Source: Rhodobacter sp. (lineage in GTDB: Bacteria > Pseudomonadota > Alphaproteobacteria > Rhodobacterales > Rhodobacteraceae). From it: a stretch of DNA of 64,000 bases. The position numbers and the translations under genes are program-made. This document shows, piece by piece, positions 1 to 8,744 of this stretch (position 1 is its first letter; each line of letters opens with the position of its first letter). The stretch is from the NCBI GenBank assembly GCA_020250445.1, contig JADCEF010000010.1, positions 1-64,000 on the forward strand, written 5' to 3'. The notes below the pieces were generated by a model that did not search any database, was not told where the DNA came from, and was given only the letters and a program-made list of their open reading frames with translations.

Positions 1-225
1 GCCGCCGATCGCCCCTTCCTCGATGGTGATCAGCGCCTCATGCTCGCGCGCCAGCCGCAGGATCAGGTCGCGGTCCAGCGGTTTGGCGAACCGCGCATCG
101 GCCACCGTGGGCGCAATGCCGCGCGCCGCCAGTGCCTCGGCAGCCGTCAGCACCTCGGCAAGGCGTGCCCCGAAGCTCAGGATCGCCGCACGCGCGCCCT
201 CGCGGATCATCCGGCCCCGGCCGAA
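1..225 (-). pseudogene. dxs: 1-deoxy-D-xylulose-5-phosphate synthase, C-terminal part (runs off the window)
   Basis: The minus-strand frame reads as the C-terminal transketolase domain of DXS, the enzyme that makes 1-deoxyxylulose 5-phosphate from pyruvate and glyceraldehyde 3-phosphate. Recognisable stretches are [30 protein letters not shown] and [10 protein letters not shown]. The gene enters from the left edge. Its upstream part is missing: at about position 225 the same open frame passes into transposase-like sequence, so this copy has lost at least its N-terminal and middle regions. It is called a pseudogene because no start or TPP-binding domain is present. A functional dxs must exist elsewhere if this organism uses the MEP pathway (inference). 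Confidence 0.75.
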
Positions 226-365
226 CAGGCACAGCAGACGTTCGATGAACCCCGTCGTTTGCCGCATCGACGGCGTCGCGCCACTGGCCCGGGCGACACT
301 GTCGGCCATGCCTGAAAAGACCTTCATCGTCAGGCAGGTCCTGAAGGCCTTCGTCGGGGAAACGA
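226..365 (-). mobile_element. IS5-like transposase fragment
   Basis: In the same minus-strand frame as the dxs fragment, the translation contains [13 protein letters not shown] and, 12 residues later, [14 protein letters not shown]. These resemble the CLTMKVLFGM-LRQTTGFVESLLRLIG block of IS5-family transposases, with about 12 residues inserted in the middle. Only this short piece is present, wedged between the IS1182-type end and dxs. It has no start, stop or terminal repeat of its own. It is best read as a scar of an older insertion. The assignment rests on a short match and is tentative. Confidence 0.45.
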
Positions 366-1786
366 TCCCCCGGGGGCTGTTGAAGAAGTCGTTTCGGGCT
401 GAGGCCGGGTTTGGTCGGGCTGCGCGCACTTTGATGATCAAGCAGAGAACCAGCATCGCTCCGGCAGCCCGCTTCTTGAGGTTCATGGCGATGGCTGTCA
501 GGAGGGCCTGGATCCTGATGATTTCTAACCCCCTCCGGATGGCTCTTGCAAGGCCGTGGAGCGTCTTGGCCGTGCCGTGCGCTCCTTCGACCTGCCATCT
601 GTGTCGGGTGTAGATCGCGCGTTCGTCATCCCCCCACGCGGCTCGTTTGCGTCGGGCGCGCAGACTGGCTGCGTGGTTTGTCACGATGTGCACCCGGCGG
701 GATGGGGTGCCCTGCGGCAGGCACTGTGCCTTGAGGGGACAACGCGCGCAGTCGCGCCGTTCTGCGCGATAGCATCGACCCGATTTCGTCCCGTTCCTCG
801 GGGTCAACCGCTTCTTTGCCGGGCATCGGACCACATCGTGATGGGGATCGAACTTGAACCGCTTGGTTGGAAAGCCTTGCGCGCCCTGACGGCGGGGGGA
901 CCGGAGAGGCGGGATGATGGCTTCGATCCGGCGGTCTTCAAGGACCGCGCAGACCCGCCCCACGCCATAGATCGTGTCCGCCGTGATCCGGTCCGGAGTG
1001 ACCCCGAGGGTATCTTCGATGGCGTCCAGGCGCGCCTCGAACCGGCCCGTGTCGTGCTCTTGGCCAGTCACGATTTCCACGTCAACCACGACGCCCGCAA
1101 GGTCGTCCACCGCCGTGTGTTGTTGGTAGGCCGGGCGCAGCGGGGCCTTGGACGACGTCGCCATGGTCGCGTCCGGGTCTGTGCGGCAGAGCTTCTTGAA
1201 CTTGCCGCTCCTGCGTGCATCCCGCTCGGCGTCGTTCTCATCCTCGACCGCGTCGAGATGGCGGGCGACCAGCGCATCCATGCTGACATTCGCTCGGATC
1301 AGGCTGGCGTCGATGTGAACGGTTTCAGCCGAAACCAGCCCTGCCGCCTGACACTGCTGCACGACCCGGACAAAGACCCGGCGGAACATGTCTTCGCCCC
1401 AGCGCTGACGGATGCGCGTCAGGGAGGAATGGTCCGGCAGGGTCTCGTGCAAGGCGTAACCTGTGAACCAGCGGATCGCGAGATTGACCTGAGCTTCCCG
1501 CATCAGCCGCCGGTCATGCACGATGCCGGGCAGAAAGCCAGCCAGCATCAGGCGCCCGTTCGTCGCGGCAATGATTCACCGGATCATTGCCTTTTTCCTC
1601 CTCACCTTCAGGATCGATGCCGGGGCGACCGTTGTCGGCACAATAAACGCCTGCCACTTCAGCGCGAAGCCACTCAGGATCGAGAACCTGATCGATCCTC
1701 ACCAGCACCTGGTCATCAGGGATCAGGCCACGCAACGATCCGGCGATGAAAAGCTCCAGCTGACCCCGTTCCTTCCGACCCAACAT
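366..1786 (-). pseudogene. IS1182-family transposase, interrupted by a short insertion
   Basis: Translation starts MLGRKERGQLELF at 1786 and shows the IS1182-type N-terminal domain (LVRIDQVLDPEWL). The DDE core follows: VHIDASLI around 1300, [12 protein letters not shown] around 1085 and [16 protein letters not shown] around 550. Near 1567-1600 the expected junction [17 protein letters not shown] is split by roughly 40-45 nt that shift the frame and contain a hairpin with a T-run, so no continuous product is expected. Downstream, the core frame does not stop at the IS end. It stays open through the IS5-like fragment into the dxs fragment. The element is therefore probably immobile. Confidence 0.75.
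1567..1596 (+). terminator. Terminator-like hairpin inside the transposase gene
   Basis: Perfect 9-bp arms GGCAATGAT (1567-1575) and ATCATTGCC (1583-1591) flank a 7-nt loop and are followed on the plus strand by TTTTT (1592-1596). It lies within the short segment that breaks the transposase frame. It would stop transcription antisense to the transposase. Whether it is functional or a small inserted palindrome is unknown. Confidence 0.5.
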
Positions 1787-1855
1787 CGCAGCCCCTCATC
1801 CACAGATATACAAAGTGAATCAAAAGCATGGGGCTTCTTCAACAGCCCCGGGGGA

Positions 1856-2105
1856 CCAATTTCTGCTCTTGCTCACTCCCACCGTCATGCCACCGGCAGT
1901 CCCCGGTGCAGGACCAGCCCGGATATCTCCGGGATCATGGTGAACGCAACACGCTGCACCACTTTCTGGGACGCGGTCTGGTTTCTGGGGGTGCCCCGAG
2001 AATGGTGCCCGCCGGATCGCGGCAACAGGTTGGTCAGGCCGCGCGGCGAGGCTGCGTGGCAATTGGCAGATCCGGTCATCGCAACCGTCGGCGCTGTCAT
2101 TTCAA
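1856..2105. other. Gap between the insertion sequence and the amidase gene, no gene recognised
   Basis: About 250 bp without a recognisable product on either strand. Short open frames exist but have no family resemblance and no convincing ribosome-binding site. It may be remnant DNA left by rearrangement around the insertion sequence. Confidence 0.4.
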
Positions 2106-3527
2106 TCACCCGCCCGGGGGTGCCCAGCCACCGGGCCAGCGATGCGGCCAGGCGCATTCAATGGCGCGGGCGACGCCCAGCGCCAGATCCTCGCGCTGCG
2201 GCGGGGCGGTGACATGCACGCCGATGGGCAGGCCATCCTGCGACAGGCCTGCAGGAACACTCAGCGCCGGGCACCAGGGCACCCAGTTGAAGACCGAAGT
2301 CATGTCAAGCCCGCGCTTGCGGCCATCGGCGGTCAGGGCGTGATAGGTGGCGTCATCCTCTTCCACGCCCACGGCGGGGCGGGTCATCGTCGGGCTCAGC
2401 AGGATGTCGAAGCCGGCAAGAAGACGCGCCAGCGTATCCCACTGGCGCTTGCGCAAAAGGTCGGTCTGGCGCAGCGACACGGCATCATGCGCCCGTCCCT
2501 TGGCAACCACGGCGGCAAGGCGCGGATCGGCCAGGGTGCCGATGCGGTCAAGGTCTGCCCCGAAGAAGGCGGCAAGATAGACGTGCCAATGGCGGACCCA
2601 GCCATCGGCGATGGAACGATCCCAGCCAAGCTTTACGCGTTCGATGGTGGCACCCGCCCGTTCCAGAACGGTTGCAGTTTCATCCAGACGGGCGCGGACT
2701 TCGTCTTCGATGACAAAAAAGCCAAGATCGTAGGTCAGCGCGATGCGCAGGCCCCTGACGCCGTCCTGCGTGCCGAGGTCTGGCAAGGCCGGAATCAACG
2801 TGCGCGGGTCGGACCAGATGGGCCCACAAAGCGGCGGCAGGGCAAGGGCCAGATCGCCGGTGGTCCGCGTCAACAGGCCGTGGTGCTGGATGTCATCGAC
2901 AAAGGACGGCTGGTCATCCAGCGGCAGCCGGCCTGCGGCAGGTTTGATGCCGACCAGTCCGGTGCAGGACGCCGGAATGCGGACAGACCCGCCCATGTCT
3001 GTGCCCTGCCCGATCGCCGCGCAGCCGGTAGCCACCGCCACCGCCGATCCGCCCGAGGAGCCCCCGGGCGTGCGCGCGGGGTTCCAGGGATTGCGGGTGA
3101 TGCCATGCAGCGGGCTGTCGCAGAAACTGGATGACGCGAATTCCGAAAGCGTGGTCTTGCCAAGGATCATGGCATCGGCTTGCCGAAACCGCGTCACGAT
3201 CTCGGCGTCGTGATCCGCCACGGCCTCTGCAAAGGCGCAAGACCCCATCCGGTTGCCAAGGCCCTTGACCGGCGTGCAATCCTTGATGGCAACGGGCACG
3301 CCCGCCAGCGGGCCAAGGGCCTTGCCCGCCTTGCGGCGCGCGTCGACGGCGCGGGCCTGGTCGATCAGACCGGCGGCATCGATCTGGGCAAAGCAGTTCA
3401 ACTTTTCCTGCACCTGATGGGCGCGCTCCAGGGCCAGTTGCGCAATCCGCCCGGCGGTCTGGCGGCCATCCGTGATGGCGGATGTGATCTCTGCAATGGC
3501 CGACCATGGCCCGATTTCGCTGTCCAT
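2106..3527 (-). CDS. Amidase-signature family hydrolase
   Basis: A 473-residue amidase of the amidase-signature family, which hydrolyses C-N bonds of amides or carbamates. The Ser-cisSer-Lys triad is visible: Lys82 in PVAIKDC, Ser157 in TPGGSSGGSAVAVA and Ser181 in GTDMGGSVRIPASCTG. The ATG at 3527 (MDSEIGPW) is preferred because GGAAG lies just upstream; an in-frame start at 3566 is also open. It is divergent from the LacI gene, with a shared 16-bp operator at 3628-3643, so it probably belongs to the LacI-controlled catabolic set. It may deamidate or de-acylate the imported substrate (inference). The exact substrate cannot be read from sequence; GatA is unlikely because gatB and gatC are not adjacent. 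Confidence 0.88.
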   Translation of the reverse strand: MDSEIGPWSAIAEITSAITDGRQTAGRIAQLALERAHQVQEKLNCFAQIDAAGLIDQARAVDARRKAGKALGPLAGVPVAIKDCTPVKGLGNRMGSCAFAEAVADHDAEIVTRFRQADAMILGKTTLSEFASSSFCDSPLHGITRNPWNPARTPGGSSGGSAVAVATGCAAIGQGTDMGGSVRIPASCTGLVGIKPAAGRLPLDDQPSFVDDIQHHGLLTRTTGDLALALPPLCGPIWSDPRTLIPALPDLGTQDGVRGLRIALTYDLGFFVIEDEVRARLDETATVLERAGATIERVKLGWDRSIADGWVRHWHVYLAAFFGADLDRIGTLADPRLAAVVAKGRAHDAVSLRQTDLLRKRQWDTLARLLAGFDILLSPTMTRPAVGVEEDDATYHALTADGRKRGLDMTSVFNWVPWCPALSVPAGLSQDGLPIGVHVTAPPQREDLALGVARAIECAWPHRWPGGWAPPGG

Positions 3528-3627
3528 GTCTTCGTCTTCCTTCCCCGCGCCGCCCGCAACAGGCAATGCGCATTCTCGCCAAACGCATGATCGTTCCTTC
3601 AGCGAGACATATGCCTTGATCCGGCAA

Positions 3628-3643
3628 GAAGAAACGTTTCTTC
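3628..3643. promoter_or_regulatory. Predicted LacI-family operator (amidase / lacI intergenic)
   Basis: GAAGAAACGTTTCTTC is a perfect 16-bp palindrome with the central CG typical of LacI-family operators. It is one of four closely similar sites (others at 6402, 6503 and 9887) and lies between the divergent amidase and regulator genes. A TTGACT box for the minus strand lies about 25 bp upstream of it. Confidence 0.8.
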
Positions 3644-3695
3644 ATTCAGGAGCATCTGCCTCGACACAAAGTCAAGAGCCTGCTACGTCAACGGC

Positions 3696-4697
3696 ATGTC
3701 AAGGCAGAAGAAGGCGACAATCCGGGATGTGGCGGCGGCGGCGGGGGTTTCCGTAACCACCGTGTCCGATGCCTTGTCCGGAAAAGGGCGTCTGCCGGAA
3801 GCAACCCGTGAAAGGGTCCATGCCGTTGCCGAGCAGCTGAGCTATCGCCCAAGCGCCATCGCCCGGGGTCTGCGTTCGGACGGGCTTGGACTCATCGCGA
3901 TCTGCATCGCACCTGCGGGTGGTGGTGGCGTCTTGACGGATGTCGGCTACTGGGCCGCAATCGTCACCCATGCCAGCCAGGCGATCCTGTCCACCGGGCA
4001 TGCACCGGTGCTTTTGCCCCATAATGTCGAGATGCTGGGCAAACTGCGCCTGCCCCTTGACGGGGCTATCGTGGTCGACCCGCTGGAGCGTGACCCGGTT
4101 CTTGCCTATTTCGAGCGCAAGCGCATCCACTGCCTGACCATCGGCCGCGATCTGCAGCGCGACAGCGGCATCTGGGTGGATGACGACACGCGCGAAGGTG
4201 TGCGGCAGCTTTTGCTGGCCACCCTGCCCGTGGGCACCTGCCTTGGTTTCATCAGGGTCGGCCCGATGAAAAGCTATATCGGCGACGCTGTTGATGGTGC
4301 GCGCGACTGGGCGGCGGAACGGGGCGGCAGGCTGCTGGTGCAGGCCGGCGCGTCCATGGACGCGCCGCAGGTTGAGGCAGCGGTCAAGGCCCTGCTTGAT
4401 GGCGGTGCCCATGCGCTGATTGCCCAGAATGACCGGCTCGCCCTTCGGGTGCTGGAGGCGCTGCGATCCCTGGGCAAGCGCGTTCCCGGTGATGTGCGGC
4501 TTCTTTCGGCCGCCGATGCGCCCGAACTGTCCCGCGCAGAGCCTGCGATTTCTGCGGCGCAGGCCCATCCGGCGCGGCTGGCCGAACTGGCGGCGGCGCG
4601 GTTGCAGGATATCATTCGCGGCAGCGGCGATGTGAGCAATGCCAAGGTCCCGATGGACATCTTTCCCCGCGCTTCGGCACCCGGACTTTCCGGCTGA
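3696..4697 (+). CDS. LacI-family transcriptional regulator
   Basis: A 333-residue regulator. The N-terminal helix-turn-helix and hinge helix span about residues 8-58 (TIRDVAAAAGVSVTTVSDAL and YRPSAIARGLR). A periplasmic-binding-protein-like effector domain follows. The gene is divergent from the amidase and has an AAACGTTT-centred palindrome 53 bp before its start. Three matching palindromes lie before the decarboxylase, glycosidase and substrate-binding-protein genes, so it very likely represses the neighbouring catabolic and transport genes and itself until an inducer binds. LacI proteins usually sense sugars or nucleosides. The GH3 gene agrees with a glycoside-derived inducer, but that is inference. 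Confidence 0.92.
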   Translation: MSRQKKATIRDVAAAAGVSVTTVSDALSGKGRLPEATRERVHAVAEQLSYRPSAIARGLRSDGLGLIAICIAPAGGGGVLTDVGYWAAIVTHASQAILSTGHAPVLLPHNVEMLGKLRLPLDGAIVVDPLERDPVLAYFERKRIHCLTIGRDLQRDSGIWVDDDTREGVRQLLLATLPVGTCLGFIRVGPMKSYIGDAVDGARDWAAERGGRLLVQAGASMDAPQVEAAVKALLDGGAHALIAQNDRLALRVLEALRSLGKRVPGDVRLLSAADAPELSRAEPAISAAQAHPARLAELAAARLQDIIRGSGDVSNAKVPMDIFPRASAPGLSG

Positions 4698-4703
4698 CGT
4701 CGT

Positions 4704-5081
4704 TCAGGCGGTGACGGACTTGCGGTAGGTGTCCTTGTGGCAGATCCTGCCATCGCGGAACCGCAGCAGGTCCAGCCCCTTGACCTCAACCTTGCTGCCG
4801 TCGGCCCGGGTGCCGCGGAAAACCCAGGTGGTGAAGCCGACATCGCCATCCAGCATATGCGCAGCCTGGTTCCATGTGGCATCGGGGAAGGTGGTCCAGA
4901 TCGCCTCGAACGCGGGGCGCAAGGCGGCATGGCCCTGAACGCGGGTGCCCTGCGGAGCAGGGCCGGCCGAGCCGTCGAAAACGCAATCGGGCGTCATCAG
5001 GGACAGGAGCAGGTCCGCATCATGCGCGTTCCAGGCATCGGCATGGCGCTGCATCAGGGCCAGGGTTTCTTCACGGGTCAC
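4704..5081 (-). CDS. SnoaL-like / NTF2-fold protein
   Basis: About 125 residues with the SnoaL-like NTF2 fold: AWNAHDADLLLSLMTPDCVFDGS near the N-terminus, and TWVFRGTRADGSKVEVKGLDLLRFRDGRICHK at the C-terminal half. These small alpha+beta barrels act as cyclases, isomerases or ligand-binding proteins. The start is GTG at 5081 or TTG at 5087, both behind AAAGGAAAGGA. It lies 46 bp downstream of the decarboxylase on the same strand and is probably co-transcribed with it under the operator at 6402. Its exact role in the pathway is not known. Confidence 0.75.
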   Translation of the reverse strand: MTREETLALMQRHADAWNAHDADLLLSLMTPDCVFDGSAGPAPQGTRVQGHAALRPAFEAIWTTFPDATWNQAAHMLDGDVGFTTWVFRGTRADGSKVEVKGLDLLRFRDGRICHKDTYRKSVTA

Positions 5082-5127
5082 GGGCAATCCTTTCCTTTGG
5101 TCTGGCGGCGACAGGCCCGCCGGTGTT

Positions 5128-6339
5128 TCAGCGCTTCAACGCGGCAACGACCGCAGCCACGTCGGCAAGATAGGGGTCGACAGCGGGCCCCTGATGCATC
5201 GTGATCATCCCCATGTGGATGGCGGCAGGCCGGGCCATGGGGCGCAGGAACCACCCCCGCGCACTCATCCCTTCGATGACGCGGTCGATAGGCAGTCCCG
5301 GCACGCGCCAGGCCAGCACCGGCAGGTCGGGCGTGCTGATCAGGTCTACCCCCTCGATCGCCCTCAGGCCAGCCTGCAACCGCGCCGAGATATCCAGAAT
5401 CTGCGCCGCAATACGCGTATATCCCTCTTCGCCAAGATAGCGCATGACCGCCCAGGCGGCGGCTATGGGGGCGGCGGGTCGTGTTCCGGCCAGGCCGACC
5501 GAGGCGTAGGAACCGATGGGCCAGTCGTCGAACTCGAAGGCATAATGGGGGCGCCAGCACTTGTGGCGAAACAGGGCGGCCGAGGCCCCCTTGGCCCCGA
5601 AGCCATATTTGTGGATATCGGCCGAGATCGACCGGACGCCGTCGATCCCGAAGTCGAACTCGGGCACCGTTGCCCCGGCGCGCCGGGCAAAGGGGGCGAT
5701 CAGGGCCCCGATGCAGGCATCGACGTGAAGCCAGAGGTTGCGGCGGATGGCCAGATCGGCGATCACGGCAATCGGGTCCACGACCCCGTGCCCGAATTGC
5801 GGCGCCGACCCCGCAAGCCCGATGGTGCGCGGGCAGATCAACGCCTCCATCGCGGCGACATCGGCGCGGAAATCGGGGCCGATGGGGGCACGGACGATCT
5901 CGATCCCCAGAAGGTTGCCCGCCTTGTCAATAGCAGGATGGGCCGATTGCGGCACGATGAACTTCGCAAAGCCCAGGTCGGGGCGGCGGTTGCGCGCCCA
6001 GTCGCGGGCGGCCTTCAGCGCCATCAGGATGCTTTCGCTGCCGCTGGCGGTGAAACAGCCATCCCCGAACGGCCCCGCATTCACCAGATGCAAGAGCCAG
6101 TCCAGCACATCGGCCTGCAACCTGACCACGCTTGGGAAAGCGGCCGCGCCATGGGCATTCTCGGAAAAGTAAAGCCGCGAGGCTTCCTTGGCAATGTCCA
6201 GAACGTCATCGCCGCCGAACTGCACATAAAGGTTGGTCCGCCCCGAGCGCCAGTCCACATCGCCGGATTTGGCCTGCCGAAGGTCGCCCAGAACATCTTC
6301 CGCCGCACGGCCTGTCTTTGGGAATTCCGGGCGGGGCAT
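5128..6339 (-). CDS. PLP-dependent group II decarboxylase / sphingosine-phosphate-lyase-like enzyme
   Basis: A 403-residue fold-type I PLP enzyme of the group II amino acid decarboxylase family, nearer to sphingosine-1-phosphate-lyase-like members. Visible sites are FTASGSESILMA (phosphate-binding loop, about 96-108), a cofactor-stacking His in PQSAHPAIDKA (His134), Asp207 in WLHVDACIGA, and the Schiff-base lysine in SADIHKYGFGAKG (Lys244). The ATG at 6339 is chosen because AGGAGG lies about 6 nt before it. The promoter is unusually clear: TTGACA-N17-TTAACT (6451 to 6423), immediately followed by the LacI-type operator at 6402-6417. It probably decarboxylates or cleaves an amine-containing intermediate of the island's substrate (inference). 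Confidence 0.88.
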   Translation of the reverse strand: MPRPEFPKTGRAAEDVLGDLRQAKSGDVDWRSGRTNLYVQFGGDDVLDIAKEASRLYFSENAHGAAAFPSVVRLQADVLDWLLHLVNAGPFGDGCFTASGSESILMALKAARDWARNRRPDLGFAKFIVPQSAHPAIDKAGNLLGIEIVRAPIGPDFRADVAAMEALICPRTIGLAGSAPQFGHGVVDPIAVIADLAIRRNLWLHVDACIGALIAPFARRAGATVPEFDFGIDGVRSISADIHKYGFGAKGASAALFRHKCWRPHYAFEFDDWPIGSYASVGLAGTRPAAPIAAAWAVMRYLGEEGYTRIAAQILDISARLQAGLRAIEGVDLISTPDLPVLAWRVPGLPIDRVIEGMSARGWFLRPMARPAAIHMGMITMHQGPAVDPYLADVAAVVAALKR

Positions 6340-6401
6340 GGGTGCCTCCTGTGCCAAGGCTGATGCAGGGCGAAACGGGAATCCAGCACCGAAAGGGATT
6401 T

Positions 6402-6417
6402 GCAGGAACGTTTCTGC
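6402..6417. promoter_or_regulatory. Predicted LacI-family operator (decarboxylase promoter)
   Basis: GCAGGAACGTTTCTGC matches the 16-bp palindrome of the other three sites with one base breaking symmetry. It lies just downstream of the -10 box of the minus-strand decarboxylase promoter, over the expected transcription start, which suits repression by blocking initiation. Confidence 0.8.
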
Positions 6418-6422
6418 AGCGG

Positions 6423-6451
6423 AGTTAACAAGGCTGGGCGACCCCTGTCAA
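6423..6451 (-). promoter_or_regulatory. Promoter of the decarboxylase operon
   Basis: On the minus strand, TTGACA (6451-6446) and TTAACT (6428-6423) are separated by exactly 17 bp, a near-consensus sigma-70 arrangement. The predicted LacI operator starts 5 bp downstream of the -10 box. Confidence 0.75.
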
Positions 6452-6502
6452 CGCGTCCTTTGTGTGCGCCGGCCAGATTCCGATTGACAGTCGACCCGAT
6501 AT

Positions 6503-6518
6503 GAAGAAACGTTTCTGC
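6503..6518. promoter_or_regulatory. Predicted LacI-family operator (glycosidase promoter)
   Basis: GAAGAAACGTTTCTGC, 48 bp before the glycosidase start, is the third copy of the AAACGTTT-centred palindrome. A TTGACA box at 6484-6489 puts the operator over the expected -10 region. Confidence 0.8.
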
Positions 6519-6565
6519 AAAAGACGGCCGCGGGCCGAAAGTGACCACCTGGGAGCGATCTTGCC

Positions 6566-8713
6566 TTGACGACGGGACGCGAATTCCAGATGGCCGTTGC
6601 CCGCTGGCACGCTGGCGAAAGCCTTGCCCATGCGGCAGCGACGCTATGTTCGGCGCTGACGCCCGGGGAAAAGCTGTCCATGCTGGACGGTGACCTGAAT
6701 TTCTGGGAGGGGCGCATCCGTGCCCTGACACTGGGGCAAAGCAACCGCACCTGCCCGGCGGCGGTGATCCCCCGCCTTGGCATTCCGGGCTTCGAGTTCA
6801 TCGATGGCCCGCGCGGGGTGGGGCTTGGCACCGCCACCTGCTTTCCCGTCAGCATGGCACGCGGGGCAGGTTTTGATCCGGCGCTGGAAACAGAAATCGG
6901 CAAGGCCATAGGCAAAGAACTGCGCGTGCGGGGCGGCACGCTTTTCGGCGGGGTCTGCATCAACCTTTTGCGTCACCCGGCCTGGGGTCGGGCGCAGGAA
7001 ACCTATGGCGAGGACCCCCACCATGTGGGCGAAATGGGTGCTGCGCTGTCGCAGGGCGTGCAGCATCATGCCATGGCCTGCGTGAAGCATTTCGCGCTGA
7101 ACTCGATGGAAACCTCCCGGCACCAGGTTGATGTGACCTGTGGCGAGCGTGCCCTGCACGAGGTATATCTGCCGCATTTCCGGCGGGTGGTGCAAAGCGG
7201 CGTGGCCACCGTCATGTCGGCCTACAACAGCGTCAACGGCGAATGGTGCGGGCATTCGCGGGCATTGCTGACGGAAATCCTGAAAGACGAATGGGGCTTT
7301 GACGGCACCGTCATCACCGACTTCATCTTCGGCATCCGCGATGCGGCGGCTTCGCTGAAGGCCGGGGTCGATATTGAAATGCCTTACCGGATGATCCGCT
7401 GGCAGCACCTGCCACGCGAGATTGCCGAAGGCCGCGTGACCTGGGCCGAGGTCGACGCCACCGTCCAGCGCATCCTGCGCACCTTGATCCGCTTCGCGCA
7501 TCTGCGCCAGCAGCCGATGCCGGATGCGGCCATCGTCGCCGGGCCGGCCCATACGGAGCTTGCCCTAAAATCGGCCCGGCAATCCATCGTGCTCATGGAA
7601 AACGACGGCGTCCTTCCCCTGTCATCCGCCACAGGAAGAATTGCGGTTCTGGGCAGACTGGCGGCGATCCCGAACCTTGGCGATGGCGGATCAAGCGCGG
7701 TCAATCCGCCCCATGTCGTCACCCCGCTGGACGGCATCATCCGGGGCTTCCCCAAGGCGCAGGTCACCCATTCCGAAGACGACGCCACGACCGCCAAGGA
7801 CGCCGATCTGGCGATCGTCGTGGTCGGCACAACAATGCATGACGAGGGCGAGTTCCTGGACCTTGACGCGCAACTCCCCATGCTGGACCTTTATGCGCCG
7901 CCCTTTGAAAGCGACGACCAGCGCCAGCGCTTCCAGTTCCTGATCGAGAACCAGCACACAGCCCTTGCGGAACCCCCGGGCGGCGACCGCGCCAGCCTGA
8001 AGCTGTCGTCCCATGACCGGCAGCTGATCCTTGACGCGGCGGCAACCGGGGTGCCGGTGGTCGTCGTGATGATGGGCGGCAGCGCCTTTGTCACCGAAGG
8101 CTGGCGTGACAGGGTCCGTGCGATCCTGCATCTTTGGTATCCGGGGATGGAGGGTGGGACGGCCCTGGCAGACGTTCTGTCGGGCCGGGTGAACCCCTCG
8201 GGCCATATGCCCTTTGCGACACCGGTGGATGAGGCGCTTTTGCCCCCGTTCGCCCTTCTCACCGATCACGCGGACTATGGGCTGTTGCACGGCCAATGGC
8301 ACATGGACGAAAGCGGGTATCCGGTCCGCTATCCTTTCGGTCACGGGCTGACCTACAGCGGCTTCCGGCCCCTTGCGCTGACGGTCGAGGCCGGACCTGC
8401 AGGTGCTCTTGCGCGGGTGGAATGGAAAAACACCGGGACCGCCGCCGGCGATGATGTCATATTCATCTTCGCAAGTGTGCCCGGCTCGGCCTGTCAACGG
8501 CCAAAACGGCGGCTGGTCGGGTTCCGGCGCATCAGCTTGCGCGCGGGCGAGGCCGCGACGACCGCGATTCCGCTGGACCTTCGCCAGCTTGCCATCCGCA
8601 GCGATGGAAGGTGGCTGTGGGAGGATCTGGCCCTGCGCATTGAAGCCGCCCGCTGGTCGGGCGATCCGCAGGCGGCGGTCTGGTCCGGCAAGGTGGAAAG
8701 CCCGCTTTCATGA
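6566..8713 (+). CDS. Glycoside hydrolase family 3 beta-glycosidase
   Basis: A 715-residue GH3 enzyme, the size of full beta-glucosidases. The N-terminal barrel shows FIDGPRGVG (about 78-86), KHFALNS (174-180) and VITDFIFGIRDA, where Asp252 is the expected nucleophile; the usual SDW is TDF here. The second domain follows RQSIVLMENDGVLPL, and a C-terminal FnIII-like domain follows YPFGHGLTYSGF. There is no signal peptide, so it probably acts in the cytoplasm on imported glycosides. The start is TTG at 6566 behind GGGAG; ATG at 6590 is the alternative. It lies 31 bp before the ABC ATPase gene and is headed by a LacI-type operator, so glycoside cleavage and transport are probably co-regulated. 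Confidence 0.92.
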   Translation: MTTGREFQMAVARWHAGESLAHAAATLCSALTPGEKLSMLDGDLNFWEGRIRALTLGQSNRTCPAAVIPRLGIPGFEFIDGPRGVGLGTATCFPVSMARGAGFDPALETEIGKAIGKELRVRGGTLFGGVCINLLRHPAWGRAQETYGEDPHHVGEMGAALSQGVQHHAMACVKHFALNSMETSRHQVDVTCGERALHEVYLPHFRRVVQSGVATVMSAYNSVNGEWCGHSRALLTEILKDEWGFDGTVITDFIFGIRDAAASLKAGVDIEMPYRMIRWQHLPREIAEGRVTWAEVDATVQRILRTLIRFAHLRQQPMPDAAIVAGPAHTELALKSARQSIVLMENDGVLPLSSATGRIAVLGRLAAIPNLGDGGSSAVNPPHVVTPLDGIIRGFPKAQVTHSEDDATTAKDADLAIVVVGTTMHDEGEFLDLDAQLPMLDLYAPPFESDDQRQRFQFLIENQHTALAEPPGGDRASLKLSSHDRQLILDAAATGVPVVVVMMGGSAFVTEGWRDRVRAILHLWYPGMEGGTALADVLSGRVNPSGHMPFATPVDEALLPPFALLTDHADYGLLHGQWHMDESGYPVRYPFGHGLTYSGFRPLALTVEAGPAGALARVEWKNTGTAAGDDVIFIFASVPGSACQRPKRRLVGFRRISLRAGEAATTAIPLDLRQLAIRSDGRWLWEDLALRIEAARWSGDPQAAVWSGKVESPLS

Positions 8714-8744
8714 CCGCCACGCCCGCAAGACAAGGAAAACGCCG

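Larger units (their letters stand above)
366..1855 (-). mobile_element. IS1182-type insertion sequence with inverted ends
   Basis: The element is bounded by inverted repeats. The left end has GGCTGTTGAAGAAG at 375-388 and the right end has its complement at 1834-1847. Both are flanked outward by C5G5 or C5G4 runs, so the two ends differ by one G. The body of about 1.49 kb encodes one transposase on the minus strand. No clear target duplication is visible: the left flank is a transposase/dxs scar and the right flank is unrecognised sequence. The element sits immediately before the catabolic island that starts at 2106. Confidence 0.75.

Noticed and set aside
556..1749. Long open frame on the plus strand across the insertion sequence
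   Set aside because: It is antisense to the transposase, has no family resemblance, and is explained by GC-rich codon structure.
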